DNA of 64,000 bases from Streptomyces durocortorensis. GTDB lineage: Bacteria; Actinomycetota; Actinomycetes; Streptomycetales; Streptomycetaceae. The DNA lies in NCBI RefSeq assembly GCF_031760065.1, contig NZ_CP134500.1, positions 7,232,299 to 7,296,298 of the forward strand. The letters run 5' to 3'. Both the position numbers and the translations under genes were made by a program. Below the pieces are notes generated by a model, which ran no database searches, was not told the origin of the DNA, and saw only the letters and a list, made by a program, of their open reading frames with translations. Below, piece after piece: positions 54,522 to 63,616 of the stretch (position 1 is its first letter; each line of letters begins with the position of its first letter).

Positions 54522-56077
54522 CCTGCGGCCCTTCGAGGTGCGGTGGTGGGCTGCGTGCCGGGTGTGCGGATGTCGACCGTGTAGTCGCCGGTGGTCAGGG
54601 TCCCGTGCGTGGTGCGCAGCATGACGGAACGGTCGTCCGTCAGCGGCTGCAGCACGATTTCCACCCGGCCGTCCGCAGTGAGTGCTCGGCGGTTGCCGTG
54701 GTGGTCGGGGCGGGCGGCCAGGGCCCTGCCGAGCAGGTCCAGCAGGCGCTCGAAGACAGTGTGGTCGAGCGCGCCGACCGAGGAGAGGCGTACCGGGCCG
54801 TCGGTGGCCAGTTGGTCCCAGGCGGCTTCCAGCTGTGCACGTTTCAGGCGTGCCTGTTCGGCGCGGGCAGCTTTTACCACGGCGATGTCGCGGACCTTCG
54901 CTGTGCGGGAGAAGCGTTCGGTGCGGCCACTGGTGCGTAGCAGTGCTGACGCTTCCACCGGCGGCGCCTCGGACCATGGAGTGGCTGCGGGGATCAGTTC
55001 GGGATCCGGGTGCATCAAGTGGGCGTGACGGGCAGGGCCGAGCCCGAACGCGGCACTCCACAATCGGTGCAGATCCTGCTTGCGAGGCGCGGCGGCGAAT
55101 CAGCGGGCGAGCTCGCGGAAGTCCTGCACCGCGCTGGAGGAGCGGCGGCGTGCTTCGGTGATGCAGTCCAGGACCTGCAGCAGGGAAACAATGGCGCGGC
55201 GGGCGACGTCGTGAAGCTGCTCCACCCTGGGGCGGGATTCGTCAGAGGGCAGGAACCAGGCTTGCAGGCCGGCCCAGCGTGCGCGGCGGCGCTCCAGCCA
55301 CACCGTGCCCGGGTCCGCGCCGGTGACCGGAGGGAGCTCCGCACCGCGCAGGTCCCGCTCGTGCAGGATGCTCACCGACCTGCTCTGGACGCGTGCCACG
55401 GCGGCGGCGACACCGTGGCCTCGGCGGTCCAAGTTGACCAGGAACTCCTGTAGGTAGGCGACGGTGGCGGCTTTCACCTCCTGAAGACCGTCAGGTCGAC
55501 GCCTTCCGCACGCAACAGCCTCTGGCAGTTCCCCGTTGAAGGCTTTGGTGTTGTCGAGCAGGGCCTCGAGATGCGCCTCAAGCTCCTGCAGGGTGCTGAA
55601 GATCCTTCGGTCGGCCGAGTTGGGCTCTCCCAGAAGCTGGTAGAGCTCGTCCAGACGATCGGTGATTGCTTCCAGAACTGCCTTCTGTAGCGCGCCGGTT
55701 GCCGCTAGGACCGACATGGCATGCTGCACGCCGGCGAAAGCTGCCTCGCCGCGACCGGTGAGCGAGTACTGCAGGTTGCGGCGCTCGTATTCCTCTGCGG
55801 TGCGGTAGTTCTCGGCGTGGTTTTGCACCAGGTCCAGCAGTTGCCACCGCTGCAGTTGCCTCAAAGCCTCGTGCAGGTCGTCATCGGCTATCGCGTCCAG
55901 CCAGCCGACATCTCGAAGGCGTACCCGGACCTCGTCCAGGCCGAGCGCGGTCTCCAGTCGTTCGTTCGCTGTGCCGAACGCCTGCAGGATCGCCCCGTAC
56001 AGCTCGGCCCGGTCTCCCGTCGTGAAACGGAACATGTCCGACGGAACCCTGTGCACCAGTCCTCCCCTGTCCAACAT
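54518..56077 (-). pseudogene. jetA: JetA-like (TIGR02677) Wadjet kleisin subunit with a nonsense codon
   Basis: From ATG 56077: MFRFTTGDRAELYGAILQAFG, ERLETALGLDEVRVRLRDVGWLD, NHAENYRTAEEYERRNLQYSLTGRGEAAFAGV and EVKAATVAYLQEFLVNLDRRG, all TIGR02677. A TGA at 55100-55102 (in DFRELAR*FAAAPRK, where Trp is expected) interrupts the frame, which then continues unshifted to 54518 with RFSRTAKVRDIAVVKAARAEQ and TTGDYTVDIRTPG. Full length 518 residues, as in the family. First gene of the jetABCD operon; MukF-like kleisin. Confidence 0.9.
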
Positions 56078-56335
56078 CCACCCCTGGAAGGGCACTTCAT
56101 AACCGTAGGTGCATGCACTGACAACCAGGGTGAGAAAGGAGGAATCCCCTGGTGAGCGGGTTGGCGGGTAATCCGTTGTGGCAGCAGCGGGCTGCACGAA
56201 GCGATGCGATACGGCCCCGCGGCGGATCGGCCTTGCCCGGATCAGGAGCAGCCTTACGGAAGCGAGACGAGAGCCCGATAGCATGCGTCGCCGGCCCGGT
56301 CGCTTCGTGCCGCTGATCACGTTAGAGGTGCTTTT
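56078..56335. promoter_or_regulatory. Divergent intergenic region between jetA and a kinase gene
   Basis: This 258-bp region must hold the promoter of the jet operon and of the kinase. No elements stood out clearly. Confidence 0.35.
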
Positions 56336-57919
56336 GTGTCCAGCCGTCTTCAGTCGGCGCAGTCTGGTGACCCCCGCCGTATAGGTCCCTACCGTGTTGT
56401 CGGCCGGCTCGGGGCAGGCGGTATGGGGACGGTGTATGCCGCGCTCGGCCCTTCGGGAATGCGGATCGCTGTGAAGGTCGTGCATCCGGCGCATGCTGCG
56501 GACGACGAGTTCCGGGCCCGGTTCCGCCGGGAGGTGCAGCTGTCCAGACGGGTCACGGGCCCCTGCTTGGTGCCGGTGCTCGACGCCGAGACCCACGGTC
56601 CTGTCCCGTGGCTCGCTACAGCGTTCGTTCCCGGTCCCACCCTCGACCAGTTCTTGGCTGCGAACGGCGCGCTGTCCGGGGCGCGGCTGTGCGCTCTCGC
56701 TGCGGGAACCGCGGCCGCGCTCGCCGCGGTGCATGATGCAGGCATCGTCCACCGGGATGTCAAACCGCGAAACGTCATCCTCGGATCTCGCGGTCCACGG
56801 GTACTGGACTTCGGGATCGCTCACGCCCTGGACGGCACGTCAGTGACGCGCACAGGGGTGATGACGGGCACGCCGGGCTGGATCAGCCCTGAGCACTACC
56901 GCACCGGTGTGGTCGGTCCGGAAGGTGATGTCTTCGCCTGGGGCGCTCTCATTGCCAATGCTGCGACCGGCCGCCTGCCGTTCGGCACGGGTGCCTCCGA
57001 TGCGGTGGCCTTCCGCGTCATGTCGGCTGAACCAGACCTGGTCGGCGTGCCTGGCGATCTGCAGCCTCTGGTTGAGCAGGCACTGGCCAAGAATCCCGGC
57101 GACCGGCCGACCGCGGCTGAACTCAGCCTCGGCTGCGCAAGGTTGCTCGCTGTCCAGGCCACGGCTGTCGCGTCTCGTCCTGAGGAACAGCCGACTCTTG
57201 TGGCTGACCTGGTGAGCCTCCACTGGGATCTGGCGTACGAGGACCCTGTGTGGGCTGTCGCCCCGCGGGGGCGCCGGCGAGTGAGGCTGTATGGCTCTGT
57301 TGTTGCAGCCGCGCTTGTCGTGGGCGGCATCGGCGGAGCAGTTGCTGCTTCATTCGCCTCCCAACCCGGGCAACGAGCGGCAGCTGCGCCGGGCAGTACA
57401 CCGAGGACTGCGGTGTCCAGCGCCGGAACCGCGACGGTGCCGGGCGAAAGTGGGGACCCGGCCAGTTCCGCGCCGCTCCCCTCCCCCGACACAACCTCAC
57501 TGGTTTCCGTCGAGGCGTTGCCGCCGTCCTCGCCACCTCAGCCTCCCCCGTTCGTCTATCTCCCGGACCAGATGGACTGCAGGCCGCAGAAGCAGGCCGA
57601 GATCGACGGGGCATGGCAGTACGTTGCCCCCGGTGAGGTCCGCGCCGGAGACGCTGTGGAACTCTCTCTGCGCAACAAGTACGGCAACTTCGATCCTGTG
57701 CAGGCCGAAATGCCGGTGCTGGCCAGGGTGTACATGCCCGACGGCACCTCACGGCTGGCGCGATCAGCAGTGCAATCCGATACTTCGGCCAGCGTGACGT
57801 GGCCCGGAGACTTTTCTGGCGCTGCTGCTCTTTACCCGCCAGGTACGTACACCGTTGTCTGGTCGGTTGGCGACGGCTCGAGCTACTTCATCACCTGCAC
57901 AGGCTTCACCGCGCACTGA
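56336..57919 (+). CDS. Membrane Ser/Thr protein kinase
   Basis: 527 residues from GTG 56336 (AGAGGTG upstream). Kinase domain: YRVVGRLGAGGMGTVYAAL (P-loop), IAVKVVHP, GIVHRDVKPRNVILG, VLDFGIAHAL (DFG), GTPGWISPEHY, DVFAWGALI. One membrane segment (about 322-347, VVAAALVVGGIGGAVAASF), then a Ser/Thr/Pro-rich linker and a C-terminal extracellular domain (DQMDCRPQKQ ... YFITCTG) with two cysteines that probably form a disulfide. Intact PknB-like sensor kinase. Ligand unknown. It follows the jet operon divergently. Confidence 0.9.
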   Translation: MSSRLQSAQSGDPRRIGPYRVVGRLGAGGMGTVYAALGPSGMRIAVKVVHPAHAADDEFRARFRREVQLSRRVTGPCLVPVLDAETHGPVPWLATAFVPGPTLDQFLAANGALSGARLCALAAGTAAALAAVHDAGIVHRDVKPRNVILGSRGPRVLDFGIAHALDGTSVTRTGVMTGTPGWISPEHYRTGVVGPEGDVFAWGALIANAATGRLPFGTGASDAVAFRVMSAEPDLVGVPGDLQPLVEQALAKNPGDRPTAAELSLGCARLLAVQATAVASRPEEQPTLVADLVSLHWDLAYEDPVWAVAPRGRRRVRLYGSVVAAALVVGGIGGAVAASFASQPGQRAAAAPGSTPRTAVSSAGTATVPGESGDPASSAPLPSPDTTSLVSVEALPPSSPPQPPPFVYLPDQMDCRPQKQAEIDGAWQYVAPGEVRAGDAVELSLRNKYGNFDPVQAEMPVLARVYMPDGTSRLARSAVQSDTSASVTWPGDFSGAAALYPPGTYTVVWSVGDGSSYFITCTGFTAH

Positions 57920-58004
57920 CAGCGAGGCTGCGCCTGCTTGCGCGTGAATCGGCCTTCGCTGTCCGAGGTCGCTGGCGTAGCACGAGTGGTCACGACATGC
58001 CGAC

Positions 58005-58029
58005 GGCGCCCGTGCACGGTGCGGGCGCC
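58005..58029. terminator. Hairpin between convergent genes
   Basis: GGCGCCCG and CGGGCGCC form an 8-bp stem with a nine-base loop, 30 bp before the end of the cold-shock gene and 86 bp after the kinase. Likely a bidirectional terminator. Confidence 0.6.
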
Positions 58030-58058
58030 GAGGAAGGAAGATGAGCGGGGCCGGAGAC

Positions 58059-58361
<303 letters not shown>

Positions 58362-58538
58362 CTACACTCACCAATCCGATCTTGTTTCCCAGAACGCGAC
58401 GATGGCCAGGCCTTCCCGTCCCAGGCCAGCCGGGCAGCGCCGCCGAGCGGTGGGCCCGCTCGGAGAGCGGGAAGGACTGATCGTCCGTCGTGGAGACGAG
58501 TGCTCGGCGCGATCAGGCTGCCTGCCCAGAGCATGTGC

Positions 58539-59130
58539 CTACAGGTTCGCGCCGAGCACTCGCTCCAAGTCTGCAGCGTGCGCAGCCATGCCCTGTTTCC
58601 ATGCGTCGCTGTCCTGCTCCGCGATCTCCCGCCACAGCGTCGCTGTCGCGGTGCCGAACGCGGCCAGCGCTTCAGGTGCAGCGTTACGCCACGACGGGAA
58701 GCGGCCGGCGAAGGCGACGGCCTGCTCGGCTGAGTGGCCTGCATGCACGAGGCGCAGCGCCAGGGCGCCGGGGTTGATCCACGCGGCTCCCCGCGTGGGC
58801 CACGCCCAGTCAACGAGTCGAGCTCGTCCTTGCGTGATCAGGATGTTGTCCGGGGCGAAGTCGGTGTGCAGCGGTGCGTCGCTCGCAAAGTGGTGGAGGG
58901 TGCCCGGTAGTGCGTAGTGCGCCCATCGGGCAGCAGCAGCTTTGATTTCGACGTCGGCCTGTGCCGTGATCGTTTGCAGCTCGGTCAGAGCCGCTTCGAC
59001 GAGTGGTAGGTCGGCCGAGCCCGGCGTGTAGTTGGCGTGCCGGCCGTCGATTACCTCGTAGCCGAGGATGCTCCAGTCGTCGGCCTCCAGGTGCCAGTAC
59101 AGGCGCGGGCAGGACGGTGGCAGGTGCGGC
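58539..59130 (-). pseudogene. Phosphotransferase (APH family), N terminus replaced by an IS
   Basis: The C-terminal domain of an aminoglycoside-phosphotransferase-type kinase is clear: SILGYEVIDGRHANY, LHTDFAPDNILI (catalytic HxD/N loop), RLVDWAWPTRGAAWIN (metal-binding D), with helices to GANL at 58539. The N-terminal lobe, with the nucleotide-binding lysine, is missing; upstream of about 59130 the sequence belongs to an IS5 relic. Substrate unknown. Confidence 0.85.
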
Positions 59131-59881
59131 GCCAGCCGGCGAGCCAGGCCATGGTGCGTTCGACGGTCCAGCGGTGGCGGCCCAGTCGTTGCGTGGACTC
59201 GGCTCCCTTGCGGGCGATGCGGTGGGTGATGCCGCGTTCTCGTAACCATCGCCGCAGGTGGGCGTAGTCGTAGCCTTTGTCGGCGTGGAGTTTGCCGGGC
59301 TTGCGCCGCCGTCGGCCGCGGCGTGAGCGGATGGGCGGGATGCCCTTCACGAGCGGGATGAGGGCCTGGCTGTCGTGGAGGTTGGCCCCGGAGATGCCGA
59401 TGGATATGGGCAGACCTGATCGTTCCGTGATCAGGTGGATCTTCGAGCCGTACTTGCCCCGGTCGACAGGATTCGGATCTGTCAGGTCCCCCTTTTCAGG
59501 GCCCGCATGTTCACCGAGTCGATCGCGCAACGCGACCAGTCCAGCTCGCCGCGGGCGCCGAGTTCGTCGAGGACCAGGCGGTGGAGCTTGGCCCATACCC
59601 TGGCTTTCGACCACTCCGAGAACCGCCGGTGGGCGGTCGCTCCGGACGGGCCGAACGACGCCGAAGGCAGTTGCTGCCAGGTGCAACCCGACGTGGCCAC
59701 GAACACGATCGCGGCCAGCACTTCCCGGTCGCCGTGTCGACGCCGACCACCGCCCTGAGGCCGGGGTGGCGGCTCCGGCACGACCCGCTGGAACAGCTCC
59801 CACAACTCGTCCGGTACCAGCCGCTCAACGATCCCCACCATGGCGCACAGACTACCGAGTTACCCAAATGAGATGACCTCT
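59108..59881 (-). mobile_element. IS5-family element, right end missing
   Basis: Minus strand. ORF A (59841-59482): MVGIVERLVPDELWELFQRVVPE to IDSVNMRALKRGT. At a run of AAAGGGGG it changes frame to ORF B: KYGSKIHLITERSGLPISIGIS, HADKGYDYAHLRRWLRERGI (second D), RWTVERTMAWLAGWRR (E), then breaks off into the phosphotransferase gene at about 59108. The start-side end is AGGTCATCTCATTTGGGTAA (near 59880). The right terminal repeat is absent. Confidence 0.85.
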
Positions 59882-60176
59882 AACTCACCGAAGCCCTGAA
59901 ATCCCACAGGCTGCCTCCGCCACCGCGGTGCCGTGGCGTCCTTTCCCAACCGCTGTGGGGCGGACGACACCACAGCAGCGGCTGTACAGGGCTGCTGCAC
60001 TGTGTTCGAGGGAGCCGGGCCAGCTCGTGTGGTTACGGTAAGAGGAGGCCGGTGCGATCGGGGCCCAGATCCAGGCGCTCGGGTGGTCACCCGCGCTCAG
60101 CGGAAGCTCCTGAGCGCGGCCAGCTCGGCCCTGACAACGCACCTACATGGATCTTCAACCGGATGGCCTGCCTGCA
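59882..60176. other. Intergenic stretch
   Basis: About 295 bp next to the IS. No gene recognised. Confidence 0.35.
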
Positions 60177-61291
60177 CTATGAGGTGCGGATCTTGCTGCT
60201 CCACGCTCCGAGCACCTGGGTCAGGTTCGCCAGATCGAGCGGAGTGATGACGATGAGCTTGATACCGGCGTGCTGTGCGAGTTGACGCTGGGCCTGGATC
60301 TTCGCGAGGTAGTCGTCACTGGCCAGGCCTGCGTATTCAATGTAGGTGCCGTCAGGCAGCCGCCAGTCAGCGCGGCGTCGGCTGTTTGCGTTGTGCTCGG
60401 GGTGGTGCGGCCATGCGGGTTCGATCTGGTGCTCAACATTGTGGCGGCTCAGCCAGCCATCGATAGTGCGCTCGGCCAGAGACCGGCATGGATGGCCGTC
60501 CGAGGCGATGCAGTAGGTTCCCCGGGCGGGGCTCCAGGCATCGGAGACGATGTCCGTCATGCGCAGGACTTCGATCCGGATGCCAGCCCTCAGCAGGCCG
60601 CGGAGGGTCGCGGCCTGCGGGCATGCAGCCATGGCGCCGACGATAGCGTCCCTCTGTTCGGCCGGAAGGTCGAGAGGGACGGGCGTTTGGAGAAGTCCTG
60701 CGGTGGTGCGGCGCGCATACTCGCCGAGAGAGCGGTCAGCGCCTGGCAGGCTGCGCGAGGCGCCAACGTACCGTCATGACCGTCGCGAGCCCGGACGCAG
60801 CACTGTTTACACCAGCGTGCCGGCCCGAATTGGCGAATGATCCATGGGTTGAGCTCCCCGGCCGTGAAAGCGGCTGCGCACAGAGGGCAGGTCTGTGGGA
60901 GCGCATCAGGCCAGGACCTGCAGGCGCGCGCAGTGTAGAAGGAGCCGTACATGGCAGCGTGCTCATACACGATCTCTGCCCGGTCCCGGTAAGTGTGGCC
61001 CCGTCCGATCAGCCTTCGGCGGGCAAGATCGTGCAGACTTTCTGCGAGCGTCGGCAGGCGCGTGAGAAGGCGCCGTGAACACACCCAGGGCCACATCGCT
61101 CCGTACACATCGATCAGAGAATCGACAAGCTCGTCGCCGTCTTTCGTCCACACCGCAGCGAACCGCGCCTGATCAGCAGCGTTCCATCCGTACGGATTGA
61201 AGCCTCCATACGGATCCGCAGACCTGAAGGACCAGCCCCGGCTGTGGCCGCTGTCACTCGATTCGGTAGGCAACAAGAGACTTCCCCTCAA
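60177..61291 (-). pseudogene. Zinc-ribbon and PD-(D/E)XK nuclease-like protein, one frameshift
   Basis: The first frame (TTG 61291; GGFNPYGWNAADQARFAAV ... TCPLCAAAFTAGEL ... ARWCKQCCVRARDG) has a zinc ribbon (CPLC, CKQC). It breaks near 60745; the next frame reads LGEYARRTTAGLLQ, DLPAEQRDAIVGAMAACPQ, and a nuclease-like end: CRSLAERTIDGWLSRHNVEHQ, RRADWRLPDGTYIEYAGL, KIQAQRQLAQHAGIKLIVIT to 60177. The E...D...ExG...K/Q order with P/D before EYAGL fits a PD-(D/E)XK endonuclease. Repaired length about 370 residues. Similar modular proteins of unknown role occur in Streptomyces genomes. Confidence 0.6.
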
Positions 61292-61767
61292 CAGCCCAGG
61301 CGCGCCTTCAAGCTCATAGTGCCCCGGCCCGCCGAAAGCCGAGACTGAAACGTCTGGCTGTACACCCGCCAGCAGCCAATACGCTCAGTCGATAGCAGGC
61401 TGTGACCGTGACCCACGCCGCCATTTCAGACACCAGCCCGGAGACGACGGGGACATGAGACAACCGCCGAGCGTGCGCGACAAGAGGCTTCCACCGATCT
61501 CTGCGCCGACCGCCTACGTCAGGCACCGCGCTCGGGTGCCGCAGACATAAAGCAGGGGCCAAGAGGAAATGCGTGCCTTCCACAGGCTGAGCAGAGCGTT
61601 CGACCGTTCACGGACAGGGATCTGCCAATCGAAGGTGAGGCTGCGCCCCTGCGTCTTGGATGCGAAGGCGCAGGCGGGTTTTTGTCGCAGTGTAGGGGGC
61701 TCTGCTCAAGGCACAGAATCGTGAGTCTTCCCTGGCTTCTTGCCTGGCGGATGGCCTGGACCGGTCG
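61292..61767. other. Intergenic stretch
   Basis: About 475 bp; no supported gene or RNA. Confidence 0.35.
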
Positions 61768-62262
61768 TCAGGCAGCAGCGGGCAGCTCGGTGGCCTGTTG
61801 GGCCCCGAAGGCGGTGTCGAAGGCCAGGGTGCGGTCTGTGGCGACGAGGTAGTACGGGGAGCCGGAACCTGCCTCCGAGTAGGGACCGTGCCGACCGGTG
61901 GCCAGCACTTCGTGAGGTGTGAGTACGTCCAGGTTGTCGAAGACGTAGTAGACGGGGAGCAGTGTCCAGGCGACCAGTTGGAAGTGGGCTGTGACCGCGG
62001 CCCGTTCCACGGCATGGCGGCTGGTGGTGCGGCTGGTCATCCGGCTCTTGCAGTCAATCAGCGCGATGTGCTGCTCCTTGGCGGCGATCAGGTCGGGGGT
62101 CCAGCGCAACGCGCTGGATGTTCCCTGCAGTGCGAACCGGACGAGGTCGGTCAAGATACCTTGGCCCCATGCGTTGACGTCCCATCCGCGTGAGGTGAGT
62201 TCTTGGGTGACCCGCAGTTCGTGCGCGTCGCCTACGGCCTTCCTGTGCTGAAAGCTCGGCAT
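61768..62262 (-). CDS. PD-(D/E)XK nuclease-like protein
   Basis: 164 residues from ATG 62262 (MPSFQHRKAVGDAHELRVTQELTSRGW). The nuclease signature is complete: E in HELRVTQEL, PD in RWTPDLIA, and DCK in HIALIDCKSR. This resembles Holliday-junction-resolvase-like or restriction-like nucleases that are common on Streptomyces plasmids and near chromosome ends. No ribosome site is obvious at this start (possibly leaderless). The target is unknown; a role in processing DNA ends is speculative. Confidence 0.7.
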   Translation of the reverse strand: MPSFQHRKAVGDAHELRVTQELTSRGWDVNAWGQGILTDLVRFALQGTSSALRWTPDLIAAKEQHIALIDCKSRMTSRTTSRHAVERAAVTAHFQLVAWTLLPVYYVFDNLDVLTPHEVLATGRHGPYSEAGSGSPYYLVATDRTLAFDTAFGAQQATELPAAA

Positions 62263-62734
62263 AGGGGGAGTGTGGCGCACTGACGCTGGTCCGAAACGAA
62301 CGAGGGCTGCAGAGCGGCGAGGTTCCGCCAGCCCCCGACGGCGGGTGTTGCCGGTCGTGGTTGTCCGTCGGTGTTCACCATGGTTCAGGGGTGTCCCGCC
62401 TTGCCTCATCCAGGCCCCGTCAGACTTGTCTGGATCTCACCCCTGCCTCAGACCGCCAACGCCGCCCCCGGTGTGCTGCCTGGCCATGAGCCGGTCCAGA
62501 GCCGCGCCGTCATCCGGTCCATGTCATCAGCCATCCGCCGCAGCTCCATCGTGAACATGCAGGTCTGGCCGGCATCCAGGCCGCCAACCCCGGCAGCACA
62601 CGGCACAGACGCACACCCAGGCCAGACAGCTGCCAGCCCACAACGTGCTGCTGTCAGTGCGCGATGGAAGGATGACCCGGCTGGCTTTCGTGCGATGCCC
62701 GCGTCAGCCGGGAGACATACCGTGGGGGTAGATT
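62263..62734. other. Intergenic, divergent genes
   Basis: About 470 bp between two divergent genes; should include both promoters. No gene recognised. Confidence 0.35.
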
Positions 62735-63457
62735 TTGACGAATCAGGAATCCGAGCTGTGTCGGCACTGTGGAGAGCCGATCACCAGTTTCGACGGCCGC
62801 TGGTCGCATGGACGCCACGGATACGGTGGATGGGGATCTGTCGGATGCAGCGCCTACAGTTTCACCCTGCGTGGTGAATGGGACAGCCGTCTGACAAAGG
62901 CCGAGAAGGCGAGTCCTCGGACCAGGGCCCAGCTTGCCGGCAGGGAAGAGTTTCCCGCCTGGCCTGGACTGCAGCAACAGCGTTGGGAAGCTGCTCGGAA
63001 GGAACGAGAGGCTGCCGCGCTGGCCGCCACCCGCTTCTCACCGAAGCTGTCGAAGGCGGTCCAGGCCGCCGAGGCGGTAGCGGCCGACTCCGGAAGCCAC
63101 ACTTTCCGCACTCTCGAGCGCCGACGCCAAGCAGTGATCCTGGCTATGGAGGAACAAGCCCGTCGTGCCGCGGCCCGGAAAGGGCACGCGGAACTGGGCA
63201 GCATCACGGCCGACGACGAGCTGGCCCGGCTCATGCAACTGACCAGAGACGTGCTGCGCTCCTTGCGCGCGGCAGAAGACCTTCTGCCGCCGGCAGAGGC
63301 ACTCAAAGCAGCGGCAAGCCGTTACAGCGCCCGCATCGACCAGATCGCCACCGATCGCTACGGCTCCTTGCCGCGGCAGGCAGACGGCGCCCCTACCGAG
63401 CGAAACACGCTGCAGGCCGCGCGCCAACGCGCAGGACGTCACAAGGAGGCTCCCTGA
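62735..63457 (+). CDS. Uncharacterised zinc-ribbon/coiled-coil protein, last gene before the terminal array
   Basis: 240 residues from TTG 62735 (GTGGGGG upstream). The N-terminus has a possible zinc ribbon (CRHCGEPITSF ... HGRHGYGG), the rest is a long charged helix (WEAARKEREAAALAATRF, TLERRRQAVILAMEEQARRAAARK, LTRDVLRSLRAAEDLLPP). It is followed by a perfect terminator and then the palindrome array. The family is not known to me. Confidence 0.6.
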   Translation: MTNQESELCRHCGEPITSFDGRWSHGRHGYGGWGSVGCSAYSFTLRGEWDSRLTKAEKASPRTRAQLAGREEFPAWPGLQQQRWEAARKEREAAALAATRFSPKLSKAVQAAEAVAADSGSHTFRTLERRRQAVILAMEEQARRAAARKGHAELGSITADDELARLMQLTRDVLRSLRAAEDLLPPAEALKAAASRYSARIDQIATDRYGSLPRQADGAPTERNTLQAARQRAGRHKEAP

Positions 63458-63466
63458 CCAACAAGC

Positions 63467-63503
63467 GCCGACGTCGAGCGAGCGTTGCTCGCTCGACGTC
63501 GGC
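63467..63503 (+). terminator. Perfect 17-bp hairpin terminator
   Basis: GCCGACGTCGAGCGAGC and its exact complement around a GTT loop, starting 10 bp after the stop of the last gene. It is the strongest hairpin in the window. Confidence 0.85.
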
Positions 63504-63616
63504 AAGCAACTAAGGATTCCGGCCAACCCGGAGAAGGCCGTGCCGGACGCTGGCCGCTTTCGGTGTCCAGCGAGCCTGCTGGCGAGGCGGGGCTACACCC
63601 TCGCCCGAAACAGCCA

